NCBI RefSeq assembly: GCF_900111195.1
Contig: NZ_FOGL01000005.1
Location: 62,001 to 126,000 of the forward strand
DNA: 64,000 nucleotides
Source of the DNA: Gracilibacillus ureilyticus
GTDB lineage: Bacteria; Bacillota; Bacilli; Bacillales; Amphibacillaceae
Direction of reading: 5' to 3'
In this document: positions 8,959 to 18,284 of the stretch, in pieces
Numbering within the stretch: the stretch's first letter is position 1
Layout: the number at the start of each line of letters is the position of its first letter
Position numbers and translations under genes: made by a program
The notes under the pieces: generated by a model
Seen by the model: only the letters and a program-made list of their open reading frames with translations
What the model was told of the DNA's origin: nothing
Database searches by the model: none

Positions 8959-9068
8959 AGTCAAAATAATGGTGTTTAAGGTAAAAAAATGAACATTGTT
9001 TTATTAAAGTATTTGCTAACATTAAATTGTAAGTGATTTCAATAATAAATTATCAGGGGGTTACGTTA

Positions 9069-10475
9069 ATGAAAAAAAGGTTGTTGCTTAGTTTATTTAG
9101 CATTGCATTTCTTATCTTATTCCTCACGGCATGTAATTCAGGTGGATCAGAAGAAACGAATACAGGTTCAGAAACCTCCTCTGAATCAGGGGTGAGTTCA
9201 GAAGAATCAGATGAAGAGCAAGAAGGCGAAACGGGAGAAGAAGTTACGATAAAGTTTCATACACATGGTAATGAAGCAAGTTACAACTGGTCTGAGACAC
9301 TTGCTGCCTTTGAAGAAGCACACCCGGATATTAATGTAGATCTTGTTATTCTAAGTGAGAAAGGTGATACAAATGAAGCATTGCAGAAGTTGGATTTAGC
9401 AGCATCTTCAGGTGAGCAGATGGATGTGTTGATGTTTAGTGATCCTGCTTCTTATGCTGAACGTGTAGATTTAGGAATGGTTGCACCTATCGATGAATTT
9501 ATTGAAGCGGAAGGGTATGAAGTGAGTGAAGAATATAAGGTAAATACAATATTAAATGATCAGTATTATGCGCTGCCCGGAAAGTTTAATCCGTGGTATG
9601 TATTAGTGAATAAAGATCATTTGTCAGAAGCTGGACTGGAAATGCCGACAGAATGGACATGGGACGACTTTGCAGAATACGCAAAACAGTTAACAAATGA
9701 AGACCATTACGGGACTTTTTTCCATGGCCCGCAAAATGGAGGCTGGATGGAATATATGAAATTGGCACTTGCCAGTGAACCTGAAAACACAGAGTTTGTA
9801 AAAGAAGACGGTACTTCTAATTTTGAAAATGAACTTTTCCGTAAAACATTGGAACTACGCTGGAAAATGGAAAAAGAAGACCAATCTGCTACACCATATA
9901 CTGATATCATGTCACAAAAACTCCATTATCGTAACCAGTTTTTTAATCAGGATGCAAGTTTAGTATTAATCGGCAGCTGGATGAATACTGAATTAGGAGG
10001 AACGGAAGAATTTCCACTAGAGTTCAATGTCGGTATTGCACCATATCCAAAAAATGATGCAGGTGATGAAGGTGGTTATACTCCTGTAACGACTGATTAT
10101 ATGTCTGTTGCAGCTAATTCTTCACATAAAGAGGCTGCATATACATTTATTCGCTGGTATACAACGGAAGGCCAGGTTGTGCAAGGGAAGAACATCCCGT
10201 CATGGAATGGGGTGGGTGAGGACGAATTAGGAAATATTGTTGATACCATTCTTTCAGATACCGTCAGTCCGGAGAAAGTGGATAAAGAAGCATTAATAAG
10301 TGTACTAAAAAATGCGAAATCCTCTAAACTGATTCCACCAGTATCTTATCAGGCAGAAATTTATCAGGTAGTAAATGATGAATATGAAAAATTAATATAT
10401 GAAGAGCAATCGATTGATGAAACAATTGAAGCGATTCATTCACAAGCTGAAGAAATTATTGCAAACAATCAGTGA
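9069..10475 (+). CDS. Sugar ABC transporter substrate-binding lipoprotein
   Basis: A 468-residue extracellular solute-binding protein of family 1. Residues 1-22 form a lipoprotein signal with lipobox LTAC, C22 being the lipid-attached cysteine. A Ser/Glu-rich linker (about residues 24-58) precedes the binding domain, which begins VTIKFHTHGNEASYNW. The ATG at 9069 has an AGGGGG ribosome site; an upstream in-frame start at 9033 does not. It delivers the ligand to the permeases encoded just upstream. The placement of the binding-protein gene after both permease genes is less common than the usual order. Ligand unknown. Confidence 0.92.
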   Translation: MKKRLLLSLFSIAFLILFLTACNSGGSEETNTGSETSSESGVSSEESDEEQEGETGEEVTIKFHTHGNEASYNWSETLAAFEEAHPDINVDLVILSEKGDTNEALQKLDLAASSGEQMDVLMFSDPASYAERVDLGMVAPIDEFIEAEGYEVSEEYKVNTILNDQYYALPGKFNPWYVLVNKDHLSEAGLEMPTEWTWDDFAEYAKQLTNEDHYGTFFHGPQNGGWMEYMKLALASEPENTEFVKEDGTSNFENELFRKTLELRWKMEKEDQSATPYTDIMSQKLHYRNQFFNQDASLVLIGSWMNTELGGTEEFPLEFNVGIAPYPKNDAGDEGGYTPVTTDYMSVAANSSHKEAAYTFIRWYTTEGQVVQGKNIPSWNGVGEDELGNIVDTILSDTVSPEKVDKEALISVLKNAKSSKLIPPVSYQAEIYQVVNDEYEKLIYEEQSIDETIEAIHSQAEEIIANNQ

Positions 10476-10577
10476 TAAATTGATCTGGAATTTAAAAATG
10501 AAAAGGTTTACAATATGGAAAGGGGCGTTTTACCCGAGAAAATCCCATAACCTATCTGCAAGCAGGAGGATTATTAT

Positions 10578-12398
10578 ATGTGGAGTAATTATCGGAGATT
10601 AACGTCTCCTTCTTTTCGTACAAAGGTATTTTTAGCATCATTTATCTGTATCGGTATTCCTGTTATATTGTCACTATCTTTATATACCTATTTAACGAGG
10701 GATGCTGTTGAAGAACAGGCGTTATTAAATGCCAAAAAAGAACTGAATCTCGTTGAGGAGAATGTGTCAAGGTTATTAGAGGATTTATTAAATGTTTCCA
10801 ATTTTGTACAAATAGATTCAGAACTGAATACAATTTTGAAACGAAAATCCAAGGATAAGACGAGTAACTTTACTAATCTAACATATGATGAATACATGGA
10901 AGATAGTCTCGTCAGAAGGACTATTGAAAATATTACACTGCTTGGGGAGAAGTCCTATGTGACGATATTGTTGGAAAATGGGAAATACTACACCAATTAT
11001 GCGATATCAGATTATAACCCTCAACAGATTTTTCAAGAGGAATGGTTTGAGCAATTACGACAATTGAGTGGATATCAGTCATTGTGGATTGGTGTTGAAT
11101 CGACTAATTTCAAACCTGATATTCATAAACATCCTTATCAGATATCTGTAGCAAGAACTTTACGGGACACGAATCAGCGTATCTACGGGTATGTCGTCGT
11201 GACATTGCTGGAAACAAAGATACGGGAAATATTACAAAACCAGAATGAAACAGAACATATATATTTAATAGATAATGAGAAGAAAATTTTATCGACAAAA
11301 AATAGTGATGAAATAAATCATCCACTTCCCTTTTCATCCAAACTGGTGAATCAAAATGATGCTGAAATCATTAAATGGCATAACCGGGATTATCTTATCT
11401 CAATGAAAACTCTTTCCTTCAATGGCTGGAGTTTAGTTTCCATTATCCCATATAAGAATGCAACCTCCAATATTACATCCGTTTTTTCTGATGTATTTCT
11501 GCTGTTATTTATATCATTCTTACTTTTCTTTATAATTTTAGCTTACTTGATGAACAGAATTACAAGGCCGTTAACACACCTGAATAAAGTAGTGAAGCAA
11601 GTTCAGGAAGGTGATTTATCTGTTCGCGCAGATGTGACTAGTAATGACGAAATCGGCAAATTTTCCATGTCCCTGAATGAAATGATTAACCGTGTAAACA
11701 GAATGATTGTAGAGGTGAAGCATACCCAGTTGAGAAAACGCCAAGCAGAACTTGCCATGCTTCAGGCGCAGATCAACCCGCATTTTCTCTTTAATGTCTT
11801 AAATTCAATTCGGATGAAAATATTGAAGTTCGGTGATAAAGATAGTGCGAAAATGATTCAATCGCTGTCAACCTTACTGCGATGGACAATTGACACAAAG
11901 AAAGATGTAATTCCTTTTGAGGAGGAAATAAACTTAATCGAGGATTATGTGAACTTAATGAACATGCGGCAGAAGAATAAAATCCAATTAATCACTAATG
12001 TAACTGAAGCAACACACCATATTCTTGTGCCTAGGTTCATTCTGCAGCCGTTAATAGAAAATTCCATTATTCACGGGCTGATTCAGAGTGCAGGTATCAT
12101 TACATTAGAGGCAAAGATAGAGGAAAATAAATTTATTATTAGTGTGAAAGACAGTGGTGTTGGAATGAATCCGTCAGATCTATCTTTTTTAAGGGAATCT
12201 TTAGCCCAGACAAAACAACAGAAACGAACAAATAAGGGATTTTCGAGTATAGGTATTTCCAATGTTTTTGAGCGGTTGCAACTGTATTATCAAAACAATG
12301 CTTCCATCCAGATTGAGAGTATTGAAGGTAAAGGGACAGAAACTATAATTCAAGTGATCATGGAGGGTGATTCCATTGTACAAAGTGATGTTAGTTGA
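10578..12398 (+). CDS. YesM-like sensor histidine kinase
   Basis: A 606-residue membrane sensor kinase. An N-terminal span (~12-32) and a second span (~300-322) flank a large extracellular sensing domain. A HAMP domain follows (ITRPLTHLNKVVKQVQEG), then the His-kinase domain with phospho-acceptor His in QAQINPHFLFNVLNSI, N-box IENSIIHG and G-box DSGVGM. This is the LytS/YesM class that pairs with AraC-type response regulators. It has an AGGAGG ribosome site and overlaps the regulator gene at its 3' end. It probably senses the extracellular oligosaccharide or the loaded binding protein. Confidence 0.92.
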   Translation: MWSNYRRLTSPSFRTKVFLASFICIGIPVILSLSLYTYLTRDAVEEQALLNAKKELNLVEENVSRLLEDLLNVSNFVQIDSELNTILKRKSKDKTSNFTNLTYDEYMEDSLVRRTIENITLLGEKSYVTILLENGKYYTNYAISDYNPQQIFQEEWFEQLRQLSGYQSLWIGVESTNFKPDIHKHPYQISVARTLRDTNQRIYGYVVVTLLETKIREILQNQNETEHIYLIDNEKKILSTKNSDEINHPLPFSSKLVNQNDAEIIKWHNRDYLISMKTLSFNGWSLVSIIPYKNATSNITSVFSDVFLLLFISFLLFFIILAYLMNRITRPLTHLNKVVKQVQEGDLSVRADVTSNDEIGKFSMSLNEMINRVNRMIVEVKHTQLRKRQAELAMLQAQINPHFLFNVLNSIRMKILKFGDKDSAKMIQSLSTLLRWTIDTKKDVIPFEEEINLIEDYVNLMNMRQKNKIQLITNVTEATHHILVPRFILQPLIENSIIHGLIQSAGIITLEAKIEENKFIISVKDSGVGMNPSDLSFLRESLAQTKQQKRTNKGFSSIGISNVFERLQLYYQNNASIQIESIEGKGTETIIQVIMEGDSIVQSDVS

Positions 12399-13980
12399 TG
12401 ACGATTTTCCCATGGTTGAATATTTAGCCGAGACAATTGACTGGCAGAAGCTTGGCCTTACATTAATCAGCACACATGAAAATGGCTTGCAGGCACTTGA
12501 GTTTGCCAAGAAAGAAGTGCCGGACATTCTTATTACTGATATTGGGATGCCAAAGATGAATGGTATAGAATTAACCGAGAAGCTTAAGCAATTAAATGAG
12601 AATATTCAGGTAGCTATCATTTCCTGCCATAATGAATTCTCCTATGCACAGAAAGCTTTAAAAATGAATGTACAGGATTATTTACTTAAAGAATCACTGG
12701 ATATTGAGGATATGAAAAAAATATTAATCAAATGTAAAAACAGATTAGATACTGAAAATAATCAATTAAAGGAAATAGAACATTTGCAGTTTAAAATAAA
12801 CCAATCAAATGATATAGAGGAACAAAGGTTATTTAAACAATTTGTGAAGGGAATTTCCAATCAGTTAATTAATGATTATTTAAATCCTGAAAAGTGTTAT
12901 ATCCCCGTCCTCCTTCTTGTGAATGATTTCTACCGGAAAGAGAAGAAATACATTAGTGAGGACACGTTACTTTTTGCGATTCGAAATGTTACGGAAGAAA
13001 TGATCAGAAGAATGGGAGAGACCCTATTTTATATTCATTATGAAGGGAATAAATCTTTTCTTCTTTACGAAAATGATTTGTCAATTAAAATAGATTATTA
13101 CAAAGTGATTCAACAATTATTGACGAATATACAATCAGAAATTAATCGGGTACTCGATGTAGAGGTATCCTTTATCGTTGGACATAATGGTCATGTTGAA
13201 TCTTTAAAAATGTCGATAGATCAACTTCTGTTTAATGATAAATTATTCTATTTAAATAAGAATACAATTTCAACCATCAGACAAAACGTGTTGATTGAAT
13301 CGAATGTCAGTATCGAAACGGAAGATCATATAAAAAAACTGATTAGTCTAATAAAACAAGCAGTTTTTCACGAAGATTCAGAATCGCTGAAACAGCATTT
13401 AATTCATTTTAAACATTACTGTTTTAAGTACGAACTGAACCCCGGCTATGTTAAGGAAACGCTGATTCACCTAGTTCTGGAGCTGAAGGGGAAAGTTAAT
13501 ATAATGTATCATGTTACCCCTGCTTATTATAAAGAATCCATCCAGAATGATGTTCTGTTACTGGATTTGATGGATGAAGTGATTGATTATGTAGAAAGGT
13601 TTATTGATAACTGGAAGAAACACTCTGAGTCGCTATCAGTGAGAGCAAAACATAAAGATGTCCTAAATGCCTGTTATTTTGTTTCGAGAAATATCGAGTC
13701 TAAATTTTCTCTGGAAGAAGTGGCAGATCACTTATTTTTAAATGCCAGCTATTTCAGTCGCTTATTTAAGAGAGAAATGAAAATGACTTTTATCGAATAT
13801 GTGAAAAAGGCAAAAGTGGAGCGGGCGAAAGAAATATTAAAGCAGTCCCATGAACCAGTTGGTGCAATTAGTGAACGGCTTGGCTACGATAACCAAAGCT
13901 ACTTTATAAAAATATTCAGGCAATATACAGGCTATACCCCATACGAGTACAGGCAGAAATTTTTAGAAGGAGTTATATAA
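12376..13980 (+). CDS. YesN-like response regulator with AraC DNA-binding domain
   Basis: About 534 residues. The receiver domain (1-120) has the acidic pair in MLVDDDFP, the phospho-acceptor Asp in ILITDIGMPKMNG and Lys in DYLLKES. A long, poorly conserved middle region follows, and two AraC-type helix-turn-helix motifs end the protein (EEVADHLFLNASYFSRLFKR and the YDNQSYFIKIFRQYTGYTP region). I prefer the TTG at 12376, since GGAGGG lies 8 nt upstream; a GTG at 12367 would overlap that site. The start overlaps the kinase gene, so kinase and regulator are translationally coupled. It should activate this operon. Confidence 0.9.
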   Translation: MYKVMLVDDDFPMVEYLAETIDWQKLGLTLISTHENGLQALEFAKKEVPDILITDIGMPKMNGIELTEKLKQLNENIQVAIISCHNEFSYAQKALKMNVQDYLLKESLDIEDMKKILIKCKNRLDTENNQLKEIEHLQFKINQSNDIEEQRLFKQFVKGISNQLINDYLNPEKCYIPVLLLVNDFYRKEKKYISEDTLLFAIRNVTEEMIRRMGETLFYIHYEGNKSFLLYENDLSIKIDYYKVIQQLLTNIQSEINRVLDVEVSFIVGHNGHVESLKMSIDQLLFNDKLFYLNKNTISTIRQNVLIESNVSIETEDHIKKLISLIKQAVFHEDSESLKQHLIHFKHYCFKYELNPGYVKETLIHLVLELKGKVNIMYHVTPAYYKESIQNDVLLLDLMDEVIDYVERFIDNWKKHSESLSVRAKHKDVLNACYFVSRNIESKFSLEEVADHLFLNASYFSRLFKREMKMTFIEYVKKAKVERAKEILKQSHEPVGAISERLGYDNQSYFIKIFRQYTGYTPYEYRQKFLEGVI

Positions 13981-15743
13981 TGATTAACCGGGTTTATTGG
14001 GAATCAATTGACAGGACAAGAATAGATACGGAAATAATAACATCATTAAAGGAAAATGCCGACAAATTCAGAGAAAAACCATTAGTTGAAATGACATTTC
14101 AAACATATAGGCAATTTCATCAGACAGGTGACAGGGAAGAATTTGAAAGATGTTATTTTGGAAGAAGAAAAAGATTAACAACATATGGATTACTGGCATA
14201 CATATATCCGGAAAATAATGATTATCTATTATTATTGGAAAATGAACTTTGGCAAGTATGCCAGGAATTCACTTGGTCTTTATCTGCCCACATTAATCAG
14301 GATTTGGAAGAACAAAGCTATGAGGATTTCAGAAATAATTATAGCTTAAGATATACGATAGATTTATTTGCAGCAGAGACAGCTTTTACTTTGGCAGAAT
14401 TACTGCATATCTTCACAAACAGACTGGATCAATTTTTAATCGAAAAAGTAAGAATAGAGATATATCGCAGGGTTTTAAAAGAATTTATTGAAAACGGCCA
14501 ACTTCACTGGGAAACATCCACCCATAATTGGGCCGCTGTTTGTGCCGGATCAATCGGATCAGCAGCAATTTATATAATGGGCGAAGATCCCGGTCTTGGG
14601 GAAGTTCTCGATAGAGTGAACCAAACAATGGAGTACTACCTTAGTGGGTTTAAAGCGGATGGTGCTTGTATGGAAGGGTTTAATTACTGGCAATACGGCT
14701 TTGGTTATTTTGTCTATTATATTGATTTATTTGAGAAATATACAGGAAAGGCCAGTGACTTCTGGGAGCGCCGTAAAGTGAAAGAAATATCTCTATTTCA
14801 GCAGAAAGTATTCCTTGCTAATAATGATACAGTAAACTTTTCTGATGCATATCGTAGAGCAAAGCCTATGTTAGGCTTCACGCAATATTTACATAAAAAG
14901 TTCTCGGAAGTTCATATACATTCAGATCATTTTTCACAAAAAGAAATTATCGATCATTGTGGGAGATGGGCGCCTGCTTTTCGTGAACTTATTTGGTCAA
15001 AACCTGAAACAGGCTCTGACTGGCCGGAAGCTGATTACTTGCTAGCTGATTCTGCTATCATGGTTTCACGTCTGATGAAAAAAAACCGTACGTTTGCCTT
15101 TGCCGCAAAAGGAGGAAATAATGATGAACCGCATAATCATAATGATATCGGGCATTTTATATTATTCTCAGGTAATCAGTACTTTTTGAAAGATTTAGGG
15201 GCCGGTCAATATAATAAAGATTACTTTGGTGAAGCCCGGTATCACTTTATCTGTAACAGTTCTGCTGGTCACTCGGTTCCGGTGATTAATGGTTTTACTC
15301 AATCAGCTGGTGCTAATTATTATGCCAAATTGAAAACAGCAGCAGTGAACGAAAATACTAATCTCTTTTCCCTTCAAATGGAAAAGGCATATGATGACCC
15401 AATACTAACCAGTTATAATCGGACATTTAGCTGGGAAAAGCAGGAGCCACGTTTAATTTTAGAAGATGTTTTTTCCTTTTCCGAAACACCTGTATCATTA
15501 ATAGAAACATTTATTCTGGAAGATATGACTTACGAGATATTTGACCATTATATAATTTTCTATCAAAAAAATGAATCATTTAGAATATCATTTCATTCTA
15601 TTACAGGGAATAAGAATATCGAAAGAAAGTGTTTTATCAATCATTATGGGGAAGAGGAATACTTTTTGGTTTTTCACTTGGAAGTTTTGGACTTGCAGCA
15701 GTGGACGAAGGTAAGCTTCACATTTGAGTGGTTAACAGGCTGA
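13980..15743 (+). CDS. Heparinase II/III family protein (putative polysaccharide/oligosaccharide lyase)
   Basis: A 587-residue protein with no signal peptide. The N-terminal two thirds look like an alpha-helical toroid, with the motifs STHNWAAVCAGS and EGFNYWQYGFGY. The C-terminal third is the heparinase II/III beta-sandwich, with the hallmark EPHNHNDIGHFILF. Known members cleave heparin, alginate oligomers or other uronate-containing glycans by beta-elimination. Cytoplasmic location implies cleavage of short imported oligosaccharides. The ATG shares one base with the regulator stop codon and has AAGGAG upstream, so it belongs to the transporter/two-component operon. The exact substrate cannot be told from sequence. 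Confidence 0.82.
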   Translation: MINRVYWESIDRTRIDTEIITSLKENADKFREKPLVEMTFQTYRQFHQTGDREEFERCYFGRRKRLTTYGLLAYIYPENNDYLLLLENELWQVCQEFTWSLSAHINQDLEEQSYEDFRNNYSLRYTIDLFAAETAFTLAELLHIFTNRLDQFLIEKVRIEIYRRVLKEFIENGQLHWETSTHNWAAVCAGSIGSAAIYIMGEDPGLGEVLDRVNQTMEYYLSGFKADGACMEGFNYWQYGFGYFVYYIDLFEKYTGKASDFWERRKVKEISLFQQKVFLANNDTVNFSDAYRRAKPMLGFTQYLHKKFSEVHIHSDHFSQKEIIDHCGRWAPAFRELIWSKPETGSDWPEADYLLADSAIMVSRLMKKNRTFAFAAKGGNNDEPHNHNDIGHFILFSGNQYFLKDLGAGQYNKDYFGEARYHFICNSSAGHSVPVINGFTQSAGANYYAKLKTAAVNENTNLFSLQMEKAYDDPILTSYNRTFSWEKQEPRLILEDVFSFSETPVSLIETFILEDMTYEIFDHYIIFYQKNESFRISFHSITGNKNIERKCFINHYGEEEYFLVFHLEVLDLQQWTKVSFTFEWLTG

Positions 15744-15757
15744 AGGGAATAAAACTA

Positions 15758-15779
15758 TCCCGGAATTAAAACTCCGGGA
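15758..15779 (-). terminator. Hairpin between convergent lyase and nitroreductase genes
   Basis: TCCCGGA and TCCGGGA form a 7-bp stem with an 8-nt loop. Reading on the minus strand it is followed by a T-rich tract (TAGTTTTA), so it probably terminates the nitroreductase transcript; on the plus strand there is no T run. Confidence 0.5.
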
Positions 15780-15786
15780 CTATGTC

Positions 15787-16308
15787 TTAGAACTTATTGT
15801 AATGAACCATTTCTTCCCTTGGTAAAAGTTCTTTAGGCGGCTTAATTTCTGCTGGATAACCCATCCCGATAATTGCAACCACACGACGGTCCTCAGGTAT
15901 ACCCAGCACCTTTCGGGCATGGCTTTCCCTTCGCTGTGATTCTTCAGCATCTTCAGCATGATAGATAGCGCCAAAAGCAGCTCCCAAACCTTGGTTAACA
16001 GCTTCCAGCCATGTATAACCGGCAGCTATTGATGTATCCTGAAGCCAGTATTTACTAATGTCTGGCCTGCCTGTAATAACAATCGCAGCTTTTGCATCCG
16101 CAATCCATGGCATAAATGGTGTCGTGTCTTTCAATGATACTAACTTATCCGAATCTGTCACTATAATAATATCTTTGGAAGGCAGGTTGTTTCCGGTCGG
16201 GGCATAGTAAGTGGCATCAATTACTCTTTCTAGTACATCATCTTCAATTGCTCTTTCTTCATATTTTGTAATTTCCCGTCTGCTCTTGATAGCATCTAGT
16301 ACGTTCAT
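15787..16308 (-). CDS. Nitroreductase family flavoprotein
   Basis: A 173-residue protein with the nitroreductase/FMN-reductase fold. N-terminal SRREITKYEERAIEDDVLER is the usual SRRSIR-like FMN phosphate-binding start, APTGNNLPS is the central motif, and MGYPAEIKPPKELLPREEMV the family C-terminus. It should bind FMN and use NAD(P)H to reduce nitro or quinone compounds; the natural substrate is unknown. The ATG at 16308 is preferred over an upstream in-frame TTG because the GGGGGG ribosome site fits it. It stands alone, convergent with the lyase gene. Confidence 0.88.
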   Translation of the reverse strand: MNVLDAIKSRREITKYEERAIEDDVLERVIDATYYAPTGNNLPSKDIIIVTDSDKLVSLKDTTPFMPWIADAKAAIVITGRPDISKYWLQDTSIAAGYTWLEAVNQGLGAAFGAIYHAEDAEESQRRESHARKVLGIPEDRRVVAIIGMGYPAEIKPPKELLPREEMVHYNKF

Positions 16309-16396
16309 CAATATTTCCCCCCTTTATTAATATAGTGATAGTTTATCAAAGAAAGAGGGATATATCTATTTAAACATATTAAACAGATTGGAATAG

Positions 16397-17473
16397 TTAA
16401 TCTTCATAGGTACCAATGATATTAATTGCTTCCTCTACTAAAGTCATATCAATAATCTCTTCTAAATCCAGCTCTCCCTTAATTGCACCATTTTCTTTAT
16501 AAAATTCATATTGTTTCTTTACATCTTCCTCAAATATAAAACCATCAGGGTTAAGTCCTGTAACACCAACTTGTTTCCACAGATCTTTATCTTTTAACGC
16601 AGTGTGGTTGGACATGATGGAAATAATCTCTTCCTGATCCCCCTCATTTTTGACAAAGACATCATTGTAATCTCTGACAGCTTCTAAATATGCCACCATG
16701 AATCTTACTGCAACATCTCTTCTTTCATTCAGGAAATTTGGAGAACCAAGTACCATGGCTATTTGTGCTTCAGGGGCATAATCGGTCGTATCTCCGAATC
16801 GTTGGTGAATTTTTTCATTCTCGCCTTGCGTAATCAATGGTTCAATTTGGAGTGCTAAATCAATTTGCCTGTTTCCCATTGCAGACATCATATTTCCAAA
16901 ATCGCTCATTAAAACAAATTCAACATTGTCTGTTGAGACACCGGCATGTTTCACCATTTCATGAAAAATATAATCATCAACAGCATTTCTGGTAGAGACA
17001 GCTATTTTTTTTCCTTCAATATCAGCGTAATCTGTTATCTCATTCTGTAAGTCCTCACGCACTACAAATGAGAAATAGGCACTTCCTTCATTGTTATGTC
17101 CTTTATCTGCAATAAAGCGGACATCAATACCTTGTGCGATGGAATTAAAGAATGAAGCAGAGGATATGCCTCCAGCTACATCGACTTCGCCGGAAGCTAC
17201 TGCTGGAAGCATTTCATCACTATTCCCGAATGTAGCAAACTCCACTTCTATATTATATTTTTCAAAATACCCTTTATCTTTTGCGATATAAAATCCGGCG
17301 CCCGAAGCGGAGCCGTCTTCCGCGATTACTACTTTGGCTGTTTCTTCCAAAGGCGGCAACTCACCGTCTTGAGATAGGGAAAGGGATGGTTTATTCTCAC
17401 TATTTTGACATGCTGATAAAGCAATAAATCCGAAAAATAATACAATTAACCAAACCGGCTTTTTCACTTTCAT
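16397..17473 (-). CDS. ABC transporter substrate-binding lipoprotein, NitT/TauT type
   Basis: A 358-residue protein with a lipoprotein signal peptide (lipobox LSAC, residues ~19-22) and a periplasmic-binding fold of the NMT1/SsuA/TauA class. Recognisable stretches include GFYIAKDKGYFEKYNIEVEF and AVASGEVDVAGG. This class binds sulfonates, nitrate, pyrimidine precursors or other small organic anions; the ligand here cannot be deduced. The ATG overlaps the ATPase stop by 4 nt (ATGA), so all three transporter genes form one operon with the order permease, ATPase, binding protein. Confidence 0.88.
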   Translation of the reverse strand: MKVKKPVWLIVLFFGFIALSACQNSENKPSLSLSQDGELPPLEETAKVVIAEDGSASGAGFYIAKDKGYFEKYNIEVEFATFGNSDEMLPAVASGEVDVAGGISSASFFNSIAQGIDVRFIADKGHNNEGSAYFSFVVREDLQNEITDYADIEGKKIAVSTRNAVDDYIFHEMVKHAGVSTDNVEFVLMSDFGNMMSAMGNRQIDLALQIEPLITQGENEKIHQRFGDTTDYAPEAQIAMVLGSPNFLNERRDVAVRFMVAYLEAVRDYNDVFVKNEGDQEEIISIMSNHTALKDKDLWKQVGVTGLNPDGFIFEEDVKKQYEFYKENGAIKGELDLEEIIDMTLVEEAINIIGTYED

Positions 17474-18264
17474 TCCTCCATTGCAGTTTTTATTAACCTA
17501 GTTTGTTTTACTTCATGTTGCAAATGCTCCCAAATCTCTAGGAAAATGCGAGTAATCTCTGGCTTTGATCTAACTTGTTCAATGGTGCGCGGTCTGGGAA
17601 TATTCAGTCTAATATCTTTCACTATTTTACCTGGTTGTGCACTCATCAATAATATACGATCACTCAATAGTAAGGCTTCGTCAATACTGTGGGTAATAAA
17701 TAATACTGTCTTTCTGGTCTCTTGCCATATATTCAGGAGTTCCTCTTGAAGAATAAATTTATTTTGTTCATCAAGTGCTGCAAAAGGTTCATCCATTAAC
17801 AAAATTTCTGGATCATTGGCAAAAGCTCTGGCGATGCTGACTCTTTGCTTCATCCCGCCAGAAAGTTCTTTCGGATACAGTTTTCGGAAATCAGCTAAAC
17901 CTACTTTTGAAATATAATACTCAGTCTGTTTCTTAGTGAATTTCTCTGGTGTATGTCTCATCTTTAAGCCAAATGCTACATTTTCCTCAACAGTGAGCCA
18001 AGGAATGACACCATTCTCCTGGAATACCATCGACTGAATGGGTTGCTGGCTGTTATGTTTGGAATGGATGGTTACTTTACCTTTACTCGGTTTTTCAAGG
18101 TTAGCGAGGATTCGTAATAAGGTCGTTTTTCCACAACCACTTGGTCCTAAGATACAAACAAATTCACCCTGACTCACGGTTAAATCAATGTTTTGCAATG
18201 CTTCAATATGTTTTTTTCCTTTATCAAACCGTTTGGAAAGCTCCCTTATTTCAATTTTCGACAT
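17470..18264 (-). CDS. ABC transporter ATP-binding protein, SsuB/TauB type
   Basis: A 264-residue ATPase. Walker A is GPSGCGKTTLLRIL, the signature motif LSGGMKQRVSIARAF, Walker B EILLMDEPFAALD, and the switch His lies in LFITHSIDEALLLSDR. It energises the NitT/TauT-type importer. I place the start at 18264 (MSKIEIREL), which is 20 nt downstream of the permease stop; an in-frame extension to 18294 overlaps the permease end and lacks a ribosome site. Confidence 0.92.
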   Translation of the reverse strand: MSKIEIRELSKRFDKGKKHIEALQNIDLTVSQGEFVCILGPSGCGKTTLLRILANLEKPSKGKVTIHSKHNSQQPIQSMVFQENGVIPWLTVEENVAFGLKMRHTPEKFTKKQTEYYISKVGLADFRKLYPKELSGGMKQRVSIARAFANDPEILLMDEPFAALDEQNKFILQEELLNIWQETRKTVLFITHSIDEALLLSDRILLMSAQPGKIVKDIRLNIPRPRTIEQVRSKPEITRIFLEIWEHLQHEVKQTRLIKTAMEE

Positions 18265-18284
18265 AGACTCACCCTTTTTTAAAA

